The position numbers were made by a program, and so were the translations under genes. This document shows, piece after piece, positions 44,545 to 53,534 of a stretch of 64,000 nucleotides of DNA. The stretch's first letter is position 1, and every line of letters starts with the position of its first letter. Source of the DNA: Burkholderia multivorans ATCC BAA-247 (GTDB lineage: Bacteria; Pseudomonadota; Gammaproteobacteria; Burkholderiales; Burkholderiaceae); contig NZ_CP009832.1 of the NCBI RefSeq assembly GCF_000959525.1, positions 1,736,001-1,800,000 of the forward strand, written 5' to 3'. The notes below the pieces were generated by a model. The model was not told the DNA's origin. It saw only the letters and a program-made list of their open reading frames with translations, and made no database searches.

Positions 44545-44973
44545 TCAGTCTTCGCCGGCGTCGTCCGACATGAACGCGCGCATGAACACGAGCGCGCCGA
44601 AGCCCCAGATCGCATTGGCCGCGAAGCCGGCCGCGAGCACCGGCATCATGTTGCCGGACGGCCAGAGGCCGCGCAGCGGATCGATCGCGAACACGCGCGC
44701 GGCGGTCAGCACGATTCCGCCGAACAGCAGCGCGCCGATCCACGGCGCCTCGCGCTCCGGCGACACGCGCAGCAGCCACGCCATCGGGATCGCGATGCAC
44801 GCGCTGATCAGCGCGTTGGCGACAAATTCAGGAATACCGAGCGGCGCGAACGGCTGCGTCGAGAAGCCGGCCGCGGCGATCAGATCGGCCGTATGCAGCA
44901 GCGCCAGCGTCGCTTCGCGGAAGAACAGGGCGGCCAGGAAGCCGGAGAGGAAGGGCAGGATGACTTTCTGCAT
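44545..44973 (-). CDS. Small integral membrane protein of unknown function
   Basis: A 142-residue protein with about four hydrophobic helices (FLSGFLAALFF; FVANALISACIAIPMAWLL; WIGALLFGGIVLTAARVFA; MPVLAAGFAANAIWGFGALV). I do not recognise the family. Start and composition are convincing as coding: GC-biased codons and a C-terminal acidic tail (SDDAGED). It is convergent with the hydrolase gene and divergent from the sulfonate operon. Confidence 0.72.
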   Translation of the reverse strand: MQKVILPFLSGFLAALFFREATLALLHTADLIAAAGFSTQPFAPLGIPEFVANALISACIAIPMAWLLRVSPEREAPWIGALLFGGIVLTAARVFAIDPLRGLWPSGNMMPVLAAGFAANAIWGFGALVFMRAFMSDDAGED

Positions 44974-45316
44974 CGGTCGGTAGTGTGTGCTGCATGCGCG
45001 TGCGGCGAAGCCGGATGCGCGCGGTTGTTCGGACAGGGCGTCATTATAGGGCCGGGCCGGCGCATATTCGCTGCAGCGTCGCGCTAATCACGAAAGCGGA
45101 AAACCTAAGCTCAAAAAAATCGTTCCAAAGCCGCGCCTCGGTCCCTAGACTGATTTCCCAGAAGCCGCCGTGCATCCGCGCATTCGCCCGCCGCACGGCC
45201 CGACCGGCGAACCATCCCGATTCGAACGCACACCATGCATGCGGCGCCGACGCGCGCCGCGAGCAGGGCGACGTTTTATCTCAATTCTGGCAAGGACAGT
45301 CACGCAGGAGCAGCAG
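44974..45316. other. Upstream region of the sulfonate operon
   Basis: About 340 bp. It must carry the promoter for ssuD and any CysB/Cbl-type regulator site; an AT-richer patch with TTCCAAAG lies near 45120. I see no remains of ssuA or ssuE here and no other gene. Confidence 0.5.
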
Positions 45317-46474
45317 ATGAATGTGTTCTGGTTTATTCCCACGCACGGCGACAGCCGCTACCTCGGCACGGCCGAAGGCGCACGCGCCGCGGACTACGAC
45401 TACTTCCGGCAGGTTGCCGTCGCGGCCGACACGCTTGGCTACGAAGGCGTGCTGCTGCCGACCGGTCGCTCGTGCGAGGACGCGTGGGTCGTCGCGTCGA
45501 GCCTGATTCCGGCAACGCGGCGGCTGAAGTTCCTGGTCGCCGTGCGGCCCGGCATTGCGTCGCCGGGGCTGTCCGCGCGGATGGCCGCGACGTTCGACCG
45601 GCTGTCCGGCGGCCGTCTGCTGATCAACGTCGTGACGGGCGGCGATGCGGCCGAGCTCGAAGGCGACGGGCTGTTCGCCGATCACGATACGCGCTACGAG
45701 ATCACCGACGACTTCCTGCACATCTGGCGCGGGCTGCTCGCCGCATCGCACGACAACGACGGCTTCGACTATATCGGCAAGCATCTGCGCTCGAAGGGCG
45801 GCAAGGCGCTGTATCCGCCGGTGCAGCGTCCGCATCCGCCGCTGTGGTTCGGCGGTTCGTCGCCGGCCGCGCATGCGATCGCGGCCGACCACATCGACAC
45901 CTATCTGACCTGGGGCGAACCGCCCGAGGCCGTCGCGAAGAAGATCGCCGATATCCGCGCGCGAGCGCAGGCGCGCGGGCGCGAGATCAAGTTCGGCATT
46001 CGTCTGCACGTGATCGTGCGCGAAACCGAGGACGAAGCGTGGCGCGACGCCGACCGGCTGATCAGCCGTCTCGACGACGACACGATCGCCCGCGCGCAGC
46101 AGGCCTTCGCGAACATGGACTCCGAAGGGCAGCGCCGGATGGCCGCGCTGCACGGCGGCAAGCGCGGCGGGCGCGAGACGCTCGAGGTGTATCCGAACCT
46201 GTGGGCCGGTGTCGGCCTCGTGCGCGGCGGGGCGGGCACGGCGCTCGTCGGCAATCCGGAGCAGGTCGCGGAGCGCATGCGCGAATACGCGGCGCTCGGG
46301 ATCGATACGTTCATCCTGTCCGGCTATCCGCATCTCGAAGAGTCGTACCGTTTCGCGGAACTCGTGTTCCCGCTGATCAAGGGCAAGCAGGCGCAGCGTC
46401 CGACCGGACCGCTGTCGGGGCCGTTCGGCGAGATCGTCGGCAACAGCTATCTGCCGAAGACGAGCCAGAGCTGA
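45317..46474 (+). CDS. ssuD: FMNH2-dependent alkanesulfonate monooxygenase
   Basis: A 385-residue luciferase-type TIM-barrel enzyme that uses FMNH2 and O2 to cut sulfite from alkanesulfonates, giving an aldehyde. Signature stretches: [14 protein letters not shown] at the start, [30 protein letters not shown], and [24 protein letters not shown] is 6 nt before the ATG. First gene of ssuD-ssuC-ssuB-mop. It needs a reductase (SsuE) that is not encoded nearby. Confidence 0.96.
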   Translation: MNVFWFIPTHGDSRYLGTAEGARAADYDYFRQVAVAADTLGYEGVLLPTGRSCEDAWVVASSLIPATRRLKFLVAVRPGIASPGLSARMAATFDRLSGGRLLINVVTGGDAAELEGDGLFADHDTRYEITDDFLHIWRGLLAASHDNDGFDYIGKHLRSKGGKALYPPVQRPHPPLWFGGSSPAAHAIAADHIDTYLTWGEPPEAVAKKIADIRARAQARGREIKFGIRLHVIVRETEDEAWRDADRLISRLDDDTIARAQQAFANMDSEGQRRMAALHGGKRGGRETLEVYPNLWAGVGLVRGGAGTALVGNPEQVAERMREYAALGIDTFILSGYPHLEESYRFAELVFPLIKGKQAQRPTGPLSGPFGEIVGNSYLPKTSQS

Positions 46475-46490
46475 GCGAAGGGAGGCTGCA

Positions 46491-47300
46491 ATGACGACGA
46501 CAACGTCGACGACCGGCGGCGCCGCCGCCCGTGCGTGGCGCGGTATCGCGCCGTGGCTCGTGCCGCTCGCGCTGCTGGTCGCGTGGGAGATCGGTACGCG
46601 CACGGGCTGGCTGTCCACGCGCGTGCTGCCGGAGCCCGTCGCGGTCGTGCGGGCCGCGTGGTCGCTCGTGACATCGGGCGAGATGTGGGCGAACGTCAAG
46701 GTCAGCACATGGCGTGCGCTGCTCGGCTTTGCGGTCGGCGGCGGCGTCGGCCTTGCGCTCGGGCTGGCGACCGGACTGTCGAAGGCCGCGGAGGTCGCGC
46801 TCGACTCGACGATCCAGATGATCCGCAATATTCCGGCGCTCGCGATGATTCCGCTCGTGATCCTGTGGTTCGGGATCGACGAGAAGGCGAAGCTGTTCCT
46901 CGTCGCGCTGGGCGTGTTCTTTCCCGTCTACATCAATACGTATCACGGCATCCGCTCGGTCGACGCAAGCCTGATCGAGATGGCGAAGAGCTACGGCGTG
47001 CGCGGCTTCGCGCTCTACCGGCACGTGATTTTGCCGGGCGCGCTGCCGTCGATCCTCGTCGGCGTGCGTTTTGCGCTCGGGCTGATGTGGGTGATGCTGA
47101 TCGTCGCGGAAACGATCTCCGCGCAGTCGGGCATCGGCTACATGACGATGAACGCACGCGAATTCCTGCAAACCGACGTCGTGGTGGTGGGCATCCTGCT
47201 GTACGCGGTGCTCGGCAAGCTGGCCGACGTGCTGGCGAAATGGCTCGAGCGCGTGACGCTGCGCTGGCACCCCGCCTATCAATCAGGAGCGAAGGCATGA
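46491..47300 (+). CDS. ssuC: Sulfonate ABC transporter permease
   Basis: A 269-residue inner-membrane permease of the SsuC/TauC family, with six helices and the EAA loop around [20 protein letters not shown], which docks the ATPase. [20 protein letters not shown] is a classic family stretch. It starts 16 bp behind ssuD and overlaps the ssuB start by 4 nt (ATGA). Confidence 0.95.
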   Translation: MTTTTSTTGGAAARAWRGIAPWLVPLALLVAWEIGTRTGWLSTRVLPEPVAVVRAAWSLVTSGEMWANVKVSTWRALLGFAVGGGVGLALGLATGLSKAAEVALDSTIQMIRNIPALAMIPLVILWFGIDEKAKLFLVALGVFFPVYINTYHGIRSVDASLIEMAKSYGVRGFALYRHVILPGALPSILVGVRFALGLMWVMLIVAETISAQSGIGYMTMNAREFLQTDVVVVGILLYAVLGKLADVLAKWLERVTLRWHPAYQSGAKA

Positions 47301-48259
47301 ATGCGACCACTTCGGCGGCCGTCTACGGGCCGCTGGCCGGCGCCGATCTCGAAGCCGAACTCGCGCAGACGCGCGTGGCGGACGACGCAGCGCGCGACGC
47401 GGCGATCGTGGAGCGCGACGGCGGTGCAGCCGTTGTGCCGCTTGCGCGGCGCCGCGCGGGCGATGCGGCGTCCGACGATGCCGTGACGCTGAGCGGCGTC
47501 AGCAAGCGTTTCGGCACGCGCACGGTGCTCGACGACGTCGATCTGCGGATCGCGCGCGGCAGCTTCGTCGCGATCGTCGGGCGCAGCGGCTGCGGGAAAT
47601 CGACGCTGCTGCGGCTCGTCGCCGGCCTCGAGCAGCCGAGCGACGGCACGCTCGCGACGCGCGGTGCCGCCGGCGGCGCGCTCGATACGCGAATCATGTA
47701 TCAGGACGCGCGGCTGCTGCCGTGGAAGACCGTGCTGCAGAACGTGATGCTCGGCCTCGGCCGCCGCGCGCGCGACGACGCGCGTGCGGTGCTCGCCGAA
47801 GTCGGCCTGCTCGAGCGCGCGGACGACTGGCCCGCGCAGCTGTCGGGTGGCCAGCGTCAGCGCGTCGCGCTTGCGCGTGCGCTCGTGCATCGTCCGGAGT
47901 TGCTGCTGCTGGACGAGCCGCTCGGCGCGCTCGACGCGCTGACGCGCATCGAGATGCATGCCCTGATCGAGCGGCTGTGGCGCGAGCATCGGTTCACCGC
48001 GCTGCTCGTCACGCACGACGTGCAGGAAGCCGTCGCCCTCGGCGACCGCATCCTGCTGATCGAGCAGGGGCGTGTCGCGCTCGACCAGCCCGTGCCGCTC
48101 GAGCGGCCGCGCGCGCGGGCGTCGGCGGCGTTCGCCGCGCTCGAGGACCGCGTGCTGCAGCGCGTGCTCGGCGGGCGCACGGAGGAGGTGCGCGACGGCG
48201 ACGCGAACGTCCACGCGAGCGGCGGGCGATCCGTCGCACGGATCCGCTGGGCCGTTTAA
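47297..48259 (+). CDS. ssuB: Sulfonate ABC transporter ATPase
   Basis: A 320-residue ATP-binding subunit. After an unusual N-terminal extension of about 60 residues come Walker A ([10 protein letters not shown]), the Q-loop, the signature [15 protein letters not shown] and Walker B ([12 protein letters not shown]), then the switch His in VTHDVQEA. It powers sulfonate import with SsuC. The extension has Ala/Asp-rich low complexity and is family-variable. The start overlaps ssuC. Confidence 0.95.
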   Translation: MNATTSAAVYGPLAGADLEAELAQTRVADDAARDAAIVERDGGAAVVPLARRRAGDAASDDAVTLSGVSKRFGTRTVLDDVDLRIARGSFVAIVGRSGCGKSTLLRLVAGLEQPSDGTLATRGAAGGALDTRIMYQDARLLPWKTVLQNVMLGLGRRARDDARAVLAEVGLLERADDWPAQLSGGQRQRVALARALVHRPELLLLDEPLGALDALTRIEMHALIERLWREHRFTALLVTHDVQEAVALGDRILLIEQGRVALDQPVPLERPRARASAAFAALEDRVLQRVLGGRTEEVRDGDANVHASGGRSVARIRWAV

Positions 48260-48314
48260 TCCGCGGGCGGCACCGGCGCCCGTTTCCCGACTTTTTTTCG
48301 GAGCGATCAACCCG

Positions 48315-48530
48315 ATGAGCATTACTGCAATCAACGTGCGCAACCAGTTCAAAGGCAAGGTGAAGGAGATCATTCGCGGCCCCGTCGTGTCCGAGGTCGA
48401 CGTGGAGACGCCGTTCGGCATCGTCACGTCCGTCATCACGACGCGTTCGGTCGACGAACTCGAACTGAAGGTGGGCGCCGAAGTCGTCGCGCTCGTGAAA
48501 TCGACCGAGGTATCGATCGCGCGGCTGTGA
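48315..48530 (+). CDS. ssuF: TOBE/Mop-domain molybdopterin-type binding protein of the sulfonate operon
   Basis: A 71-residue single Mop-type TOBE domain: VRNQFKGKVKEIIRGPVVSE and TTRSVDELELKVGAEVVAL, ending in KSTEVSIARL. Such small proteins bind oxyanions (molybdate) and are found at the end of ssu operons in pseudomonads and Burkholderia, where SsuF is needed for growth on sulfonates by an unknown route. Start at 48315, 55 bp behind ssuB. Confidence 0.88.
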   Translation: MSITAINVRNQFKGKVKEIIRGPVVSEVDVETPFGIVTSVITTRSVDELELKVGAEVVALVKSTEVSIARL

Positions 48531-48669
48531 GCGGCGGCACGCGTCGGGCGGCGATGCCGCCTGGCGCCGTGCGGTGCACTCGAGGCGTGCGTTTCGTCGG
48601 CCGATCGGCCGGTGTTCGACGTCCGGGCGAAGTGCTAGGATGGAGCGACATCGATGCCGGAGGCCGCGC

Positions 48670-48867
48670 ATGACGCCCATTCTTTCTCCCGAAGCCATCG
48701 AGGCGCTGAAGTGGATCGACCGGTTCGGCGAAAGCCGGCCGGTGCCCGCTGCGTTCGACGACGTCGTCTACGCGTTGCTGAACGAGGGGCTGATCTATCA
48801 GGCCGCGGCGGGCCGCGTCGACCTGACCGCCGACGGCAAATCCGTTTTGTCCGACAAATACGACTGA
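48670..48867 (+). CDS. Small hypothetical protein
   Basis: A 65-residue protein (begins MTPILSPEAIEALKWIDRFG). The pattern of helices and a Gly-Asp-rich turn near RVDLTADGKSVL resembles a compact winged-helix-like domain, but no family is recognised. It ends DKYD. There is no strong ribosome site; GC codon bias supports coding. A second small gene follows 54 bp later. Confidence 0.6.
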   Translation: MTPILSPEAIEALKWIDRFGESRPVPAAFDDVVYALLNEGLIYQAAAGRVDLTADGKSVLSDKYD

Positions 48868-48921
48868 CCTGACGGCGCGGGCCGCGCCGGCGGCGTCGCG
48901 CCGTGCACGACGGAGCGTGCG

Positions 48922-49176
48922 ATGGAACCGACAGGCAGCGATCTCGGCGACTACAGCGAGCCTTATCGCGGCTTCGAGATCGAGGTGAAGACCGAGCAGG
49001 TGTGGGACGGCGAGCATGTCCACTATCGCGTGCTGGAGCGCGGCGAGGTGCGCATCGACTGGCGGCTCGTCAAGGTCGACGGGATTCTGCTGACCGAGCG
49101 GCGCGTGATCGAACGCGTGCTCGACGAAGCGCGGCGCGCGGTCGACGCGGAACTCGGCGACGCGAGCGCGCGTTAG
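48922..49176 (+). CDS. Small hypothetical protein
   Basis: An 84-residue acidic protein with alternating strand pattern (YRGFEIEVKTEQVWDGEHVH) and a C-terminal helix rich in Arg/Glu (RVIERVLDEARRAVDAEL). Not recognised. The position between another small gene and dusA is compatible with a short operon. GC codon bias supports coding. Confidence 0.62.
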   Translation: MEPTGSDLGDYSEPYRGFEIEVKTEQVWDGEHVHYRVLERGEVRIDWRLVKVDGILLTERRVIERVLDEARRAVDAELGDASAR

Positions 49177-49249
49177 CGGCGCCGGCAAGGCGTGCGCCGG
49201 TTGCGGTAAAATGCCCGGTTGTTCCCGCGCCGCCTGTTGCCCCGATTCC

Positions 49250-50284
49250 ATGTCCGCTTCGTCTTCGCTTCCTCCCCGCCGCGTTTCCGTCGCGCCCATG
49301 CTCGACTGGACCGATCGTCATTGCCGCTCGTTCCATCGCACGCTGACGCGCAACACGTGGCTGTATACGGAGATGATCACGACGGGCGCGCTGCTGTTCG
49401 GCGACGTCGCGCGGCATCTCGCGTTCACGCCGAACGAGTCGCCGGTTGCGCTGCAGCTCGGCGGCAGCGAGCCCGACGATCTTGCGCGTGCGGCCAAGCT
49501 CGGCGAGCAGTGGGGCTACGACGAAATCAACCTGAACTGCGGCTGCCCGTCCGAACGCGTGCAGCGCGGCGCATTCGGCGCGTGCCTGATGAATGAGCCG
49601 CAGCTCGTCGCCGACTGTGTGAAGGCGATGCGCGATGCGGTGGCGGTGCCCGTGACGGTCAAGCACCGGATCGGCGTCGATGCGGTCGAGGATTACGCGT
49701 TCGTGCGCGACTTCGTCGGCACGGTGGCGGAAGCAGGGTGCTCGACGTTCATCGTGCATGCGCGCAATGCGATCCTGAAGGGCTTGTCGCCGAAGGAGAA
49801 TCGCGAGATTCCGCCGCTCAAGTACGACTATGCGTATCGGTTGAAGCACGATTTCCCGTCGCTCGAGATCGTGATCAACGGCGGGATCAAGACGCTCGAC
49901 GAGGTGGCGCAGCATCTCGAGCACGTCGACGGCGTGATGCTGGGCCGCGAGGCGTATCACAACCCGTACGTGCTCGCCGACGTGGATGCACGCTTCTACG
50001 GATCGACCGACGCCGCGCCGACGCGCGAAGAGGCCGAGGCGCGGCTGATCGAATACTGCGCGGCGGAACTGAAGCGCGGCACGTACCTCGGCGCGATCGT
50101 ACGGCATGCGCTCGGCCTGTATCGCGGCGTGCCGGGTGCGCGCGGCTGGCGTCGCGTGCTATCGGACAACAAGAAGCTCGGGCGCGGCGATCTGGCCGTG
50201 TTCGACGAGGCACGCGCGCATCTGAACGACGTCGAAGAAATTTTTGAAAAAAAGGCTTTGCAAGATTCAAAAGAGTTCGTATAA
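49250..50284 (+). CDS. dusA: tRNA-dihydrouridine(20/20a) synthase
   Basis: A 344-residue flavoenzyme that reduces uridine 20 in the tRNA D-loop. Signature blocks: VSVAPMLDWTDRHCR, the catalytic Cys in EINLNCGCPSERVQRGAFGA, VKHRIGVD, HARNAILKGLSPKENREIP and NGGIKTLDEVAQHL. The length and the SPKENR block favour DusA over DusB/C. The stop codon lies inside the -10 box of the tRNA-His promoter. dusA is a known target site for some integrating elements. Confidence 0.95.
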   Translation: MSASSSLPPRRVSVAPMLDWTDRHCRSFHRTLTRNTWLYTEMITTGALLFGDVARHLAFTPNESPVALQLGGSEPDDLARAAKLGEQWGYDEINLNCGCPSERVQRGAFGACLMNEPQLVADCVKAMRDAVAVPVTVKHRIGVDAVEDYAFVRDFVGTVAEAGCSTFIVHARNAILKGLSPKENREIPPLKYDYAYRLKHDFPSLEIVINGGIKTLDEVAQHLEHVDGVMLGREAYHNPYVLADVDARFYGSTDAAPTREEAEARLIEYCAAELKRGTYLGAIVRHALGLYRGVPGARGWRRVLSDNKKLGRGDLAVFDEARAHLNDVEEIFEKKALQDSKEFV

Positions 50285-50285
50285 T
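50258..50285 (+). promoter_or_regulatory. tRNA-His promoter inside the end of dusA
   Basis: TTGCAA, 16-bp spacer, TATAAT. The -35 lies in dusA codons and the -10 covers the TAA stop, so any change to the end of dusA would affect tRNA-His transcription. Confidence 0.78.
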
Positions 50286-50343
50286 CTTGCTTCTTCGCTG
50301 CTGAACAGCAAACGACGCAGCGGAGAACAAAGCAGTATCAGTG

Positions 50344-50419
50344 GTGGCTGTAGCTCAGTTGGTAGAGTCCAGGATTGTGATTCCTGTTGTCGTGGGTTCG
50401 AGTCCCATCAGCCACCCCA
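50344..50419 (+). tRNA. tRNA-His (anticodon GTG)
   Basis: A 76-nt gene with encoded CCA: acceptor stem GTGGCTG/CAGCCAC, D arm, anticodon GTG in a 7-nt loop, T arm. The base before the 5' end is G (50343) and residue 73 is C, giving the extra G-1:C73 pair needed for histidyl identity. A terminator follows at 50451. Confidence 0.95.
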
Positions 50420-50450
50420 AAGAATTCCGAGCAGTATCAAGTTGTTGGAA

Positions 50451-50487
50451 ACGGCACTGAGATTTCTCAGTGCCGTTTTTGTTTTTG
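50451..50487 (+). terminator. Terminator behind tRNA-His
   Basis: Perfect stem ACGGCACTGAG/CTCAGTGCCGT with a 4-nt loop, followed by TTTTTGTTTTT. Confidence 0.9.
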
Positions 50488-51014
50488 GCGTTCCCAAATT
50501 GGGAATCTCGCCCAAGTCGGTTTTGCGCCGACCGAATGATCCGAACGCCGACACACCGTCACCGCCAAGAATCTGAACTGCCGCTGCGACTTTGATCGAA
50601 ACGGCCCACGCTCGCTCCGCGGGCTGTGATTCGTCTTATGCGGCTCTCAAAAATCGCTCCCATCATTACGCACCGAGCGCATGGTATGCAGACCGGTACA
50701 TTCAGGCGCCGCGATCCCACTACCCAACGTCGGCTGCTACGCATACCGCCACCACCCCATATCGGCCTTCGCCAAATCCCACCCGCCGTCTCCCCGATCC
50801 TTTGACATCAATCAACATTGGCGGAATCGAACAGCGATTAGGCGAATTTCACGGCTGACTCACATGCTTTCATCCATGTAAGATGACCGCACTTTCCTCG
50901 CGCCTGTTTTTTTCAAGGGCCGTTCGATCCCGACGATATCCCGGATGTCGTCGGGATTTTTTTTCGCGTTTTCGAATGCCGCTCGAACTCGAATCGCGCG
51001 AGCCTTTCCCGACG
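50488..51014. other. Gene-poor region behind tRNA-His
   Basis: About 530 bp without a convincing gene on either strand and with locally lower GC. It contains an orphan plus-strand terminator (50927-50964). It may be the remains of an integrated element near dusA/tRNA-His. No tRNA 3'-end duplicate was found in it by eye. Confidence 0.45.
50927..50964 (+). terminator. Orphan intrinsic terminator
   Basis: ATCCCGACGA/TCGTCGGGAT stem with 11-nt loop, then eight T residues on the plus strand. No plus-strand gene is seen in front of it, so it ends an unknown transcript or a small RNA. Confidence 0.7.
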
Positions 51015-51482
51015 TCACTGCACGCCGCAATAACGCATCAGCAAATCGGCCTCCGTCTCGTGCACTTCGACGGGCAGGGCCGTCGCGCCTGCATGTGCGA
51101 GATAACGCGCGCGATGCTGCCCATTGCGGAACGACACGACACCGACTTTCGCCAGACCGGGAAGACCGAACAGCGTCCGCGTTCTCGTCTCGCGAAACGT
51201 GACGAACGGCATATCGGGAATGCGCGGACTGACCGGATCGAGGAACGCGCGAATACCGGCCGCTTTGCCGGGCGGCCAATACGCGACCGCGGGCAGCACG
51301 TAATCCGTGGTGTCGCGGTCGGCGCACGCAAGCAGCCTGGCCGGATCGACGATCACGACGCGATGCCGCGAATCGTCGGACGCGAACACGCGCTTCAGGT
51401 GCGTGGACGCATAGGGCGCGTGTCCGGGGAGCGGAACGATCCAGACCTCTTCGCCGCGATAGGTGGTACGAGTCAGTGGCAT
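51015..51482 (-). CDS. Possible plasmid fertility inhibition factor-like / ParB-like domain protein
   Basis: A 155-residue protein with FRNGQHRARYLAHAGATALP near the C-terminus. That motif recalls the ParB/Srx-like fold and proteins annotated as plasmid fertility inhibition factors. The rest (EEVWIVPLPGHAPYA, VVIVDPARLLA) looks coding with the genus codon bias. Identification is from memory of that motif only. It sits in a gene-poor zone next to an insertion sequence, compatible with a mobile-element origin. The start at 51482 lacks a clear ribosome site. Confidence 0.5.
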   Translation of the reverse strand: MPLTRTTYRGEEVWIVPLPGHAPYASTHLKRVFASDDSRHRVVIVDPARLLACADRDTTDYVLPAVAYWPPGKAAGIRAFLDPVSPRIPDMPFVTFRETRTRTLFGLPGLAKVGVVSFRNGQHRARYLAHAGATALPVEVHETEADLLMRYCGVQ

Positions 51483-51654
51483 CGTTTTGGTGAATAGTGC
51501 GGGCGGTCTCGATCGGTCTGATGGCGAGTGTAGCAGTGCCGCACGATCGCAAAGCGATCGGGATAACGCAGCAACAAAAAAATGACGACGTCCAAACGGC
51601 GAATCGATCGGCGCAATGCAATGACGCGCACTCGTACCGAGACGAATGCCCGCG

Positions 51655-51662
51655 CCGATGCG
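51655..51662 (+). repeat. 8-bp target-site duplication, left
   Basis: CCGATGCG, repeated at 53018-53025 directly after the right IS end. Confidence 0.85.
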
Positions 51663-53017
51663 GGAGGTATCCGGAATTCCGTGTGTGAGGCGGGTTGAGA
51701 TTCAGATTCCAATGTTGAATCGTTCCGGGTAAAGCAGCGCGAACTGGGTCATCGCGCTCTTCCAATCGTGCCGAGAGCCGGTCCACTTGGCCACGACGTT
51801 GCGCAGCGCCAGCCAGATCAGTTTGAGCGCGGCCTCGTCCGACGGGAAGTGGCCGCGCGCCTTGATGATCTTTCGAAGCTGCATATGCAGCGACTCGATC
51901 GCGTTGGTCGTATATACAATTTTCCGGATGTCAGGCGCGAAGGCGTAGAACGGAATCACCTGATCCCAGGCCCGGCGCCAGAGCGCGGCAATCGGAGGGT
52001 ATTTCGTACCCCACGGGCTCGTATCGAACGCGTCCAGCGCCACGGCGGCCGCTTCGGCCGACGGTGCCCGATAGACCTCCTTGAGCGCCGCTGCGACCGA
52101 TTTCCTGTCTTTCCAGCTGGCAAAGTCCAGCGAGTTCCGGATCAGATGCACGATGCAGGTCTGGACCGTCGTTTCCGGGAACACCGTGTTGATCGCTTCA
52201 GGGAAGCCCTTCAGGCCGTCGACCACGGCGATCAGAATGTCCTGCACGCCGCGCAGCTTCAGGTCGTTCACCACCCGCAGCCAGAACTTGGCGCCCTCGG
52301 TCTGCTCGATCCAAAGGCCGAGCACGTCACGCGTGCCGTCGCGGCGCACGCCCAGCGCCAGGTAGATCGCCTTGTTGCGCACCACGCCTTCGTCGCGGAT
52401 CTTGACTCGCAAGGCATCGAAGAACACGACCGGGTACATCGGCTCGAGCGGTCGCTGCTGCCATTCGCGCACTTCGTCGATCACGGCATCAGTCACCGTG
52501 CTGATGAAGTCCGGCGACACCTCGATGCCATACATCTCCAGCAGGAAGCCCTGAATCTCCCGCACGCTCATGCCGCGGGCATACATCGCGATGATCTTGT
52601 CGTCGAAGCCTGTGAAGCGTCGCTCGCCCTTGGCGATCAGCACCGGATCGAACGTGCCTTCGCGGTCGCGCGGAATCTCGACGTCGAGCAGGTCATTGTC
52701 GGTTGCGATGCGCTTGCGGCTGGTGCCGTTGCGATGGTTCGTGCGGCCTACCGGCTTGGCTTCGCCCTTCTCGTAGCCCAGGTGGTGGGTCAGTTCGCCG
52801 CCCAGCGCGCGCTCGAATATCGCCTTCTTCAGGGCCGCGAATTGCTCGTTGATCGAAGCCCGATCCAGCGTTCCGGGCACCAGTTGCTTGATGAGTTCCG
52901 GGTCCAGGTTCAAGCCCTTGCCCGGTTCTACCGGCACTTCTTCCTTGCGTTTGCGTGGCATAACGTGGCTCCTTGGCCATCAGTTTATGCCTCACACACA
53001 AAAGTTCGGATAGGCTC
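51663..53017 (-). mobile_element. IS256-family insertion sequence, complete
   Basis: A 1355-bp element. Ends at 51663-51691 and 52989-53017 are 29-bp imperfect inverted repeats that share GTGTGTGAGGC at the inner side and TATCCG at the outer. Both sides are flanked by the 8-bp direct repeat CCGATGCG, the size expected for the family. It encodes one transposase and no passenger gene. Intact ends and duplication suggest a recent insertion. Confidence 0.92.
51702..52961 (-). CDS. IS256-family transposase
   Basis: A 419-residue mutator-type transposase, normal length. DDE acidic residues are recognisable in VVFFDALRVKIRD, VVDGLKGFPEA and NAIESLHMQLRK. The C-terminus KWTGSRHDWKSAMTQFALLY is a common family end. 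No frameshift or stop is seen, so it is probably active. Contained in the IS at 51663-53017. Confidence 0.95.
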   Translation of the reverse strand: MPRKRKEEVPVEPGKGLNLDPELIKQLVPGTLDRASINEQFAALKKAIFERALGGELTHHLGYEKGEAKPVGRTNHRNGTSRKRIATDNDLLDVEIPRDREGTFDPVLIAKGERRFTGFDDKIIAMYARGMSVREIQGFLLEMYGIEVSPDFISTVTDAVIDEVREWQQRPLEPMYPVVFFDALRVKIRDEGVVRNKAIYLALGVRRDGTRDVLGLWIEQTEGAKFWLRVVNDLKLRGVQDILIAVVDGLKGFPEAINTVFPETTVQTCIVHLIRNSLDFASWKDRKSVAAALKEVYRAPSAEAAAVALDAFDTSPWGTKYPPIAALWRRAWDQVIPFYAFAPDIRKIVYTTNAIESLHMQLRKIIKARGHFPSDEAALKLIWLALRNVVAKWTGSRHDWKSAMTQFALLYPERFNIGI

Positions 53018-53025
53018 CCGATGCG
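53018..53025 (+). repeat. 8-bp target-site duplication, right
   Basis: CCGATGCG, same as 51655-51662. Confidence 0.85.
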
Positions 53026-53270
53026 CAATTTCCGGCATTCAAACAAGCAGTCGATTTAAAGACGCCCGCGAATATCGATTTTCGAATAAGCCGCCGCACG
53101 CAACCGGCATGCGCGACGCCGCGAGATCATGCGACACCTCATCGCGCGAACATATGGGCGTCGCCCGCGACTGCACAACCTGCACACAGTTCGCCCGATT
53201 GCTGCATTGGCATCAGCAATGCGTCATTTGCCGCACAGACCGCCTGGCGCCCGCGCCCGACAATCCGCGT

Positions 53271-53337
53271 GGTTGACCGTTCTACCCCGGCCCGGTCAAC
53301 CTTTTCCCCGCTCGCTCGCGTAGGAGCGGGGCTTTTT
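53271..53337 (+). ncRNA. Candidate small RNA or orphan terminator unit
   Basis: A 9-bp stem GGTTGACCG/CGGTCAACC (53271-53301) followed by CCCCGCTC/GAGCGGGG (53306-53331) and TTTTT. Plus-strand T-tract with no gene upstream. Could also be the tail of an unseen transcript. Confidence 0.4.
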
Positions 53338-53447
53338 ACCCATCCGGCGCCCGAAGCTCGCGCCGGCAAACCGGACTGCGTCAGCCCGGCTGCTGCGTCG
53401 TCGCGCGGTCTCGCGTCGCGCCGTCCGCATGAATTGCTTTCCTCGTG

Positions 53448-53534
53448 CCTGAGCCTCGCTCAGGCCCATCGCCGGTTGCGGCCGGCGATGTCTTGGTCCC
53501 GGCAGCGTACGATTGCGCTGCCGGGATACTTTTT
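53448..53534 (+). ncRNA. Candidate structured small RNA with three stems
   Basis: Three consecutive perfect stem-loops: 7 bp (53448-53464, CCTGAGC/GCTCAGG), 9 bp (53467-53490, CATCGCCGG/CCGGCGATG) and 11 bp (53497-53526, TCCCGGCAGCG/CGCTGCCGGGA), then a T-tract. The last acts as an intrinsic terminator on the plus strand. No start site is identifiable. It lies between genes and antisense to nothing known. Confidence 0.5.
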
